A stretch of 10,248 bases of DNA from contig CALUSZ010000186.1 of assembly GCA_944323495.1 (NCBI GenBank), positions 1 to 10,248 on the forward strand. Direction: 5' to 3'. Shown here one piece after another: positions 6,549 to 10,248 of the stretch. A model generated the notes under the pieces. The model ran no database searches. It was not told the DNA's origin and was given only the letters and a program-made list of their open reading frames with translations. A program made the translations under genes and the position numbers. How positions within the stretch are numbered: the first letter of the stretch is position 1; each line of letters begins with the position of its first letter. The stretch comes from Candidatus Gastranaerophilales bacterium (GTDB taxonomy: Bacteria > Cyanobacteriota > Vampirovibrionia > Gastranaerophilales > Gastranaerophilaceae).

Positions 6549-8712
6549 CTTCCACCGTCTTAACATCTTCTACTACAGCATGCTGTAAAACAGGAGGCTC
6601 ATTTGATTTTTGGAAATCACTTTCTTCTTCTTCCTTAACCTCATTTTCTTTTTTAGCCTTCTTGTCCTGTTTAATCTCTAACCTGTCATAGTCAAGATGT
6701 GTGCCTTTAGCATCCATCATAACTTCAACTGTGAAGAAAGTATTTTCCCTTATAAAATCATAGCCGAGATTGAATTTAACATCTTCCGGTCCCACTGACA
6801 GGTAGAATGAGTTTTCTTGAAAAGCTCTGTCATTCGGCGAGTCTCCGGATAAATTAATAGAGCCGAACCAGGAAAGAGTCAAATACTTACAAATTCTTAT
6901 ATATTCTCTTATGTAAACATTTGATTTCCCATATCTATATGCATCAAATACAGGCAAAGGTGAATTATCTTCATACACTGATTGATAGTATCCGATATCC
7001 TGCATCCAGCGTTTGTATTGCATATGCATTCTCGGACCGATACGTCCGATAACCTGTGTATCGCCAGTTCCGTATAATGAAGCTGCCAACTGTGAAGATA
7101 TATCAAATGTTAATACCGTCTGTTTTTCTTCGTTTCTGTAATTCCAGATATTTTGATCAGCCTGCGCCATATATCTTGTTCTTAGTGTGCCTATTTGCGT
7201 ACCGTTTAAACTTCTAAAGTTAACATCTTCTTCAATGTCATGGTAATAACCTAAATCCAAACGGTGCGCAAACTGTGAAGCGTGTCCTTTCAACAGAAAA
7301 TCATTACTGCCGTATGAATTCTCATAAACTAAATCAATACCATACTTAGGACGGCGTCTGCCGAGGAACCATTCGTTCATATAGTCATTCATGCCGTATT
7401 GCAAGTACAAATTATCATCTAATCTTTGTTTACCTCTGATTAAGAACTTGCTGTCTGCAGTACCATATGCAACCTGGGTTCTGTTTGTTCCGCTCTGGAA
7501 ACGACCAATACCGCCGATACCAAACCCGTGATTATAGTTCAAAATCGGTATAGCTTTTAATACAGAGCCTTTCGGAAGTTCAAATACAAAACCCGGACCT
7601 ATATACATACCTAATCCTCTAAGTGAACCTAGTTCCCAGGAGTTTGTTTCTGCATAATCATTGTTTTTGTTTGTGTAAACTTTTAATGCCGGTATTTTAA
7701 TAAGCCTGCGTCTGCCCTTAAAGAGTGTTGCCTTTTTAAGCGCAATTACTTCTAAATCACCTTTTTGAGTGATTTTCATATCCTTAACTTTAAGCCTGAT
7801 TATCCCTTTTTCCATATCACTTGTCATTGTTTGGTCTTTGGGAACAATCATCTGTCCGAGCCATGGGCCTGCCATACCTGAGCGGAAGTTTATCGGGAAA
7901 GATTCATCAACGGTCATAGAACCATTTTCCTGAACGATTTTATCTCCGTAAACATATCCTTTTTTTGCTTTTATTTCTATAGTTGCAGTCTGTGTTACAG
8001 GATTTTCTATCAATGCATTTTCTTCGTTCATGTCTACAAAAATGTAGTCTCCTGTAATAGTCTGTCCGCCTTTTAGTATTTTAACATTACCTTCTGCTTT
8101 AATAGTATTGTTAGCTCTATCATATGTAATTGTATCAGCCTTAACAGTTGTCTGCTGTTTAACAAATTCAACGCTTACATTGCCGGTTGCAACCATACAA
8201 TATGTTTCTGTATCGTAATCCATGTTTTCGCAATCAAGTATTATATTCTCAGTATCTTGTTCTTCCTGAGCTTTTTCTTTTTTGCTTTTTCGATTCCAGA
8301 AATGTTTTTTCTTCTGCTGGTCAGCAACAGCTTCTTCATCTGCTTCAAATCCGTCCGGCATCATTGTTTCATCAAAGTTTTCTTCAATATCCTTTGAAGC
8401 ATACTCTGAAGTCTCAACATCAGCAGCATATACATCTTCGCCTTCAGGTGCTACCGGTGCAAGCTGTATTTTTTTATCATGCTTCTCGTCAAGTTTCTTT
8501 TTCAGCATAAGCCGCATTTTCTTTACCGGCGGCATTGTTGACTCGCGATTCGGGCGGCCTGCGGCAGCGTCCTCCTGCTTCTGTCTAACTGCGGGTGGAG
8601 TAAAAAACGCATCTCCCGTAAAATCAGCAGGATCAACAAAAGAATACTCGGCAAACCCGGTGTTTGCCGTTAAAAATGATATTATAAATGCTGTAGCTAT
8701 TCTTTTTTTCAA
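6538..8712 (-). CDS. lptD: LptD/OstA-type LPS-assembly outer-membrane protein
   Basis: The 724-residue protein begins with a signal peptide (MKKRIATAFIISFLTANTGFA, cleavage after residue 21). A long charged, low-complexity linker follows (about 45-153, with KKKHFWNRKSKKEKAQEEQD near its end). Next comes an OstA/LptA-like beta-jellyroll (about 155-270; repeated strands such as VATGNVSVEF and KAEGNVKILKGG). The rest to about 675 is rich in aromatic beta-strands (NDYMNEWFLGRRRPKYGIDLVY), as in an LptD barrel. In other diderms LptD with LptE inserts lipopolysaccharide into the outer leaflet. The barrel is followed by a hydrophilic tail of about 45 residues, unusual because LptD normally ends close to its last strand. 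The start is TTG with AAGGAT 9 nt upstream; an in-frame stop just above excludes an earlier start. The gene lies 15 nt behind the M23 gene. Confidence 0.88.
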   Translation of the reverse strand: MKKRIATAFIISFLTANTGFAEYSFVDPADFTGDAFFTPPAVRQKQEDAAAGRPNRESTMPPVKKMRLMLKKKLDEKHDKKIQLAPVAPEGEDVYAADVETSEYASKDIEENFDETMMPDGFEADEEAVADQQKKKHFWNRKSKKEKAQEEQDTENIILDCENMDYDTETYCMVATGNVSVEFVKQQTTVKADTITYDRANNTIKAEGNVKILKGGQTITGDYIFVDMNEENALIENPVTQTATIEIKAKKGYVYGDKIVQENGSMTVDESFPINFRSGMAGPWLGQMIVPKDQTMTSDMEKGIIRLKVKDMKITQKGDLEVIALKKATLFKGRRRLIKIPALKVYTNKNNDYAETNSWELGSLRGLGMYIGPGFVFELPKGSVLKAIPILNYNHGFGIGGIGRFQSGTNRTQVAYGTADSKFLIRGKQRLDDNLYLQYGMNDYMNEWFLGRRRPKYGIDLVYENSYGSNDFLLKGHASQFAHRLDLGYYHDIEEDVNFRSLNGTQIGTLRTRYMAQADQNIWNYRNEEKQTVLTFDISSQLAASLYGTGDTQVIGRIGPRMHMQYKRWMQDIGYYQSVYEDNSPLPVFDAYRYGKSNVYIREYIRICKYLTLSWFGSINLSGDSPNDRAFQENSFYLSVGPEDVKFNLGYDFIRENTFFTVEVMMDAKGTHLDYDRLEIKQDKKAKKENEVKEEEESDFQKSNEPPVLQHAVVEDVKTVEDVL

Positions 8713-8727
8713 ATTAAAAAATCCTTA

Positions 8728-9834
8728 TTATATATAATTTAATGGATTATTAGGCTGACCATTAACCCTTACTTCAAAGTGACAGTGCGGACCTGTACTG
8801 TAACCTGTGGTTCCTTCGTAGCCTAAAACTTGACCCTTAGTAACTCTTTGTCCGTTTGTAACCGCAATCGAGTTCATATGAGCATAAAGCGTTGTAATCG
8901 GTTTCCCATTAACAATACCATGTTCTAAAATAACAACTTTCCCATAGCCGCCATACCAGCCGGAATAGATAACTTTCCCAGAATTGGAAGCGTGTATTGC
9001 TCCTAAATTTGGGCCTCCGATATCTACGCCGGAATGAAATGATTTACTATTAAATATCGGGTGTGTTCTCCAGCCGAATGGAGATGTAATCCGCCCTTGT
9101 ATTGGTTTAATAAATCCTGATGCGACCTGTACATTTGTATCTTTGGCTGTTTTATTAATATATGAACCAATACTTGCGGATTGTTTAGCAAGCTCTTTTT
9201 CAGCTCTTTCATAAGCAACTCGGTCTGTTCTAAGCTTGTTAATCATGCTTTCATTTTTAGCAATAGCTTTATCAATATAAGCTCTCTGTGTATTGATGGA
9301 GGCTATAGAACGTTCAAGATTACGTTTTCTTGCTTCAATACTGTACTTAAGCATGGCAATTTCTTGAGCTTTCTTTTTTGCAGCAGCCATTCTGTCATAA
9401 TCTTCTTTTAATATAATTTTTTGGAAATATACCCGATCTACCAACATATTAATATCTTCAGACGTAATCAGCAGTTCAAAAAACGCCTTACGCTGGGTTT
9501 TAAAAACTTTTCTTATATGAGCTGCAAGAACAGAGTTCAAATTATTATATTCAGCAGCTGCTTTATCCAGTTTTGCCTGCATTCCATATAATTCATTCTG
9601 TGCATCAATGACCTGTGATTTTGATTGTTGCAAATTATTGGTGGCATTTTCAAGCTTTTGTTGATTTTTATATAACTTGTTTGTTTCAAGGCTTTCCAGC
9701 CATTTTAAATGATTTATTTTTGCTCTTGTCCGTTTTTTTTGAGCTTCCAAATCCTGGGTTGCAAAAGAGGTACAACACGCAAACGTGTTGAAAATTATCG
9801 CAAAAAATATTAAAATATTTAATATTTTTTTCAA
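8728..9834 (-). CDS. Exported M23/LytM metallopeptidase with N-terminal coiled coil (EnvC/NlpD-like layout)
   Basis: This 368-residue protein has a signal peptide (about 1-25, MKKILNILIFFAIIFNTFACCTSFA). Coiled-coil helices run from about 28 to 225. The C-terminal LytM domain starts near GRITSPFGWRTHP (about 247). The zinc and catalytic residues are all present: H267-x3-D271, H319 in LYAHM and H350-x-H352 in GPHCHFEV. It should therefore be an active peptidoglycan endopeptidase, unlike E. coli EnvC, whose LytM domain is degenerate and only activates amidases. FACC in the signal region is not a good lipobox, so secretion to the periplasm is likelier than a lipid anchor. The start is TTG (9834), with GGGG 5 nt upstream and an in-frame TAG shortly above. 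It is the second gene of the operon, 11 nt behind the small membrane gene. Confidence 0.93.
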   Translation of the reverse strand: MKKILNILIFFAIIFNTFACCTSFATQDLEAQKKRTRAKINHLKWLESLETNKLYKNQQKLENATNNLQQSKSQVIDAQNELYGMQAKLDKAAAEYNNLNSVLAAHIRKVFKTQRKAFFELLITSEDINMLVDRVYFQKIILKEDYDRMAAAKKKAQEIAMLKYSIEARKRNLERSIASINTQRAYIDKAIAKNESMINKLRTDRVAYERAEKELAKQSASIGSYINKTAKDTNVQVASGFIKPIQGRITSPFGWRTHPIFNSKSFHSGVDIGGPNLGAIHASNSGKVIYSGWYGGYGKVVILEHGIVNGKPITTLYAHMNSIAVTNGQRVTKGQVLGYEGTTGYSTGPHCHFEVRVNGQPNNPLNYI

Positions 9835-9845
9835 ATCTTCCCCGC

Positions 9846-9959
9846 CTATCCTCTAATACCGGGAAGCAATAAAAGCACTCCCATTCCAAAAGTCCATATA
9901 ATGAATGATACCGCAATTAGTCCAACTATCAATTTCTTATGTTGTCTGAAAAAATCCAT
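9846..9959 (-). CDS. Small single-pass membrane protein, 37 residues
   Basis: A short gene runs from ATG 9959 to TAG 9848-9846. The protein starts MDFFRQHKKLIVGLIAVSF and ends LLLLPGIRG. Residues about 11-34 form one hydrophobic helix, and the RQHKK before it predicts an N-inside orientation. GAGAGGTGG lies just before the ATG, and a good promoter lies 19 nt upstream. The stop is 11 nt before the M23 start. It is therefore the first gene of the envelope operon and its translation should feed into the M23 gene. I do not recognise a family. The pattern of a short charged start, one helix and almost nothing after it resembles the N-terminal anchor of PpiD/SurA-type proteins without the rest, which is only a loose likeness. 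It could be a small regulator or partner of the M23 or LptD proteins. Confidence 0.72.
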   Translation of the reverse strand: MDFFRQHKKLIVGLIAVSFIIWTFGMGVLLLLPGIRG

Positions 9960-9977
9960 TTCCACCTCTCTTATTTT

Positions 9978-10006
9978 ATTTTAATACAAAAATAAGTTGG
10001 TGACAA
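9978..10006 (-). promoter_or_regulatory. Promoter of the envelope operon
   Basis: On the minus strand, TTGTCA (10006-10001), an exact 17-nt spacer and TAAAAT (9983-9978) each differ from consensus by one base. The expected start near 9971 gives a leader of about 12 nt that contains the GAGAGGTGG ribosome site of the 37-residue gene. No other comparable promoter is seen inside the four-gene operon. Confidence 0.75.
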
Positions 10007-10087
10007 ATGCTTAAAATTTCTTATTGTATAGGATTTATTAGCTAAAATTCACAATACTATTTAGTAAATTAAAATGAAAATTTGCAA

Positions 10088-10119
10088 ATAAAAAAGAGGT
10101 CAATTGACCTCTTTTTTAT
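10088..10119. terminator. Perfect palindromic terminator, bidirectional
   Basis: The 32-bp stretch is a perfect inverted repeat centred on AATT. The stem is GAGGTC/GACCTC flanked by A6 and T6. It works on either strand. No gene in this window clearly ends here: the nearest gene to its left starts leftward at 9959. It must serve a leftward transcript entering from the right, such as the candidate RNA at 10090-10155. Confidence 0.85.
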
Positions 10120-10155
10120 GGTGTCGACAAGCTCCAGACTCTGGAACCCTTCGAT
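10090..10155 (-). ncRNA. Candidate small structured RNA of about 65 nt
   Basis: A minus-strand promoter (10189-10162) predicts a start near 10155. The transcript would first fold a TCCAGA-G-TCTGGA hairpin with extra outer pairing between TCGA segments. It would then end in the strong terminator at 10088-10119. No start codon opens a frame in it, although the frame reading SKGSRVWSLSTP is open without a start. It is more GC-rich than the surrounding DNA. The alternative is that the hairpin is a dispersed REP-like element or the 3' end of a gene beyond the right edge. Confidence 0.35.
10133..10145. repeat. GC-richer palindromic element, REP-like
   Basis: TCCAGA-C-TCTGGA is a perfect inverted repeat inside a segment (about 10120-10160) much richer in GC than its surroundings. 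TCGA on both sides (10124-10127 and 10151-10154) extends it as an imperfect stem. The left half, TCGACAAGCTCCAG, recalls dispersed intergenic palindromes of other bacteria. Only one copy is in this window, so repetition is not shown. Confidence 0.4.
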
Positions 10156-10161
10156 AAGACT

Positions 10162-10189
10162 ATTGTAACAGAAATTAGCTTATATTCAA
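10162..10189 (-). promoter_or_regulatory. Possible leftward promoter near the right edge
   Basis: On the minus strand, TTGAAT (10189-10184), a 16-nt spacer and TACAAT (10167-10162) are preceded by TGT, which gives an extended -10. It drives toward the palindromic terminator at 10088-10119. In DNA this AT-rich, a chance match remains possible. Confidence 0.4.
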
Positions 10190-10248
10190 GTCTTATTCAT
10201 GTAATAAAACAGTCAACTCAAGAATATTACAATATGAAAAGTATATTA

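Noticed and set aside
8187..8737. Two plus-strand frames over the start of lptD
   Set aside because: They are antisense to the charged linker and signal peptide of lptD. Their Ser/Phe-rich translations follow from complementing Lys/Glu-rich codons.
10118..10168. Short plus-strand peptide (MVSTSSRLWNPSIRLL) or a tRNA at the right edge
   Set aside because: There is no ribosome site and the start overlaps the terminator. The GC-rich hairpin does not fold into a cloverleaf with D, anticodon and T arms.
1..10248. CRISPR arrays, transposons, phage or defence islands
   Set aside because: I found no direct repeat arrays, transposase or integrase motifs, terminal inverted repeats with target duplications, or recognised defence proteins.

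Overview
The window looks like chromosomal DNA from an AT-rich diderm bacterium. An LptD/OstA-type outer-membrane LPS transporter and an exported LytM/M23 peptidase imply an outer membrane plus peptidoglycan. Most genes have strong AAGGAGG-type ribosome sites. Low GC, this envelope set and the gene style fit a gut Gastranaerophilales/Melainabacteria-type lineage, but that placement is an inference; I see no rRNA, tRNA or other decisive marker. TGA is a normal stop here: the GNAT and HIT genes both end on it.

Layout. Positions 1-634 (-) hold the start of an unrecognised protein that runs off the left edge. Positions 690-3197 (-) encode a short UvrA paralogue without the UvrB-binding domain, divergent from a RimL-like GNAT acetyltransferase (3257-3769, +). 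A GC-rich hairpin separates the GNAT gene from a convergent cupin gene (3807-4184, -), which lies behind a MarR-family regulator (4238-4645, -). Two matching palindromes, one inside the marR promoter and one before the cupin gene, point to a self-regulated marR-cupin unit. Divergent to it is a HIT hydrolase gene (4740-5060, +) overlapping speE (5057-5893, +). speE is full length except for one in-frame TGA at 5615-5617.

Positions 5922-9959 (-) form a compact four-gene operon. In transcription order it holds a 37-residue membrane protein, the M23 peptidase with a coiled coil, LptD, and a class II aldolase. Gaps are 11 and 15 nt, followed by an 11-nt overlap. A good sigma70 promoter lies at 9978-10006. 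The operon ends in a hairpin shared with speE that contains the aldolase stop codon. Positions 9960-10248 have no convincing protein gene. They hold the operon promoter, a perfect palindromic terminator, a GC-richer hairpin and a plausible leftward promoter, which together could specify an RNA of about 65 nt.

No CRISPR array, transposase, integrase, phage gene or obvious new defence system is visible. The best leads are the speE TGA, the marR operator pair, two apparently leaderless genes (marR and uvrA) with identical promoter-to-start spacing, the small membrane gene and the candidate small RNA.
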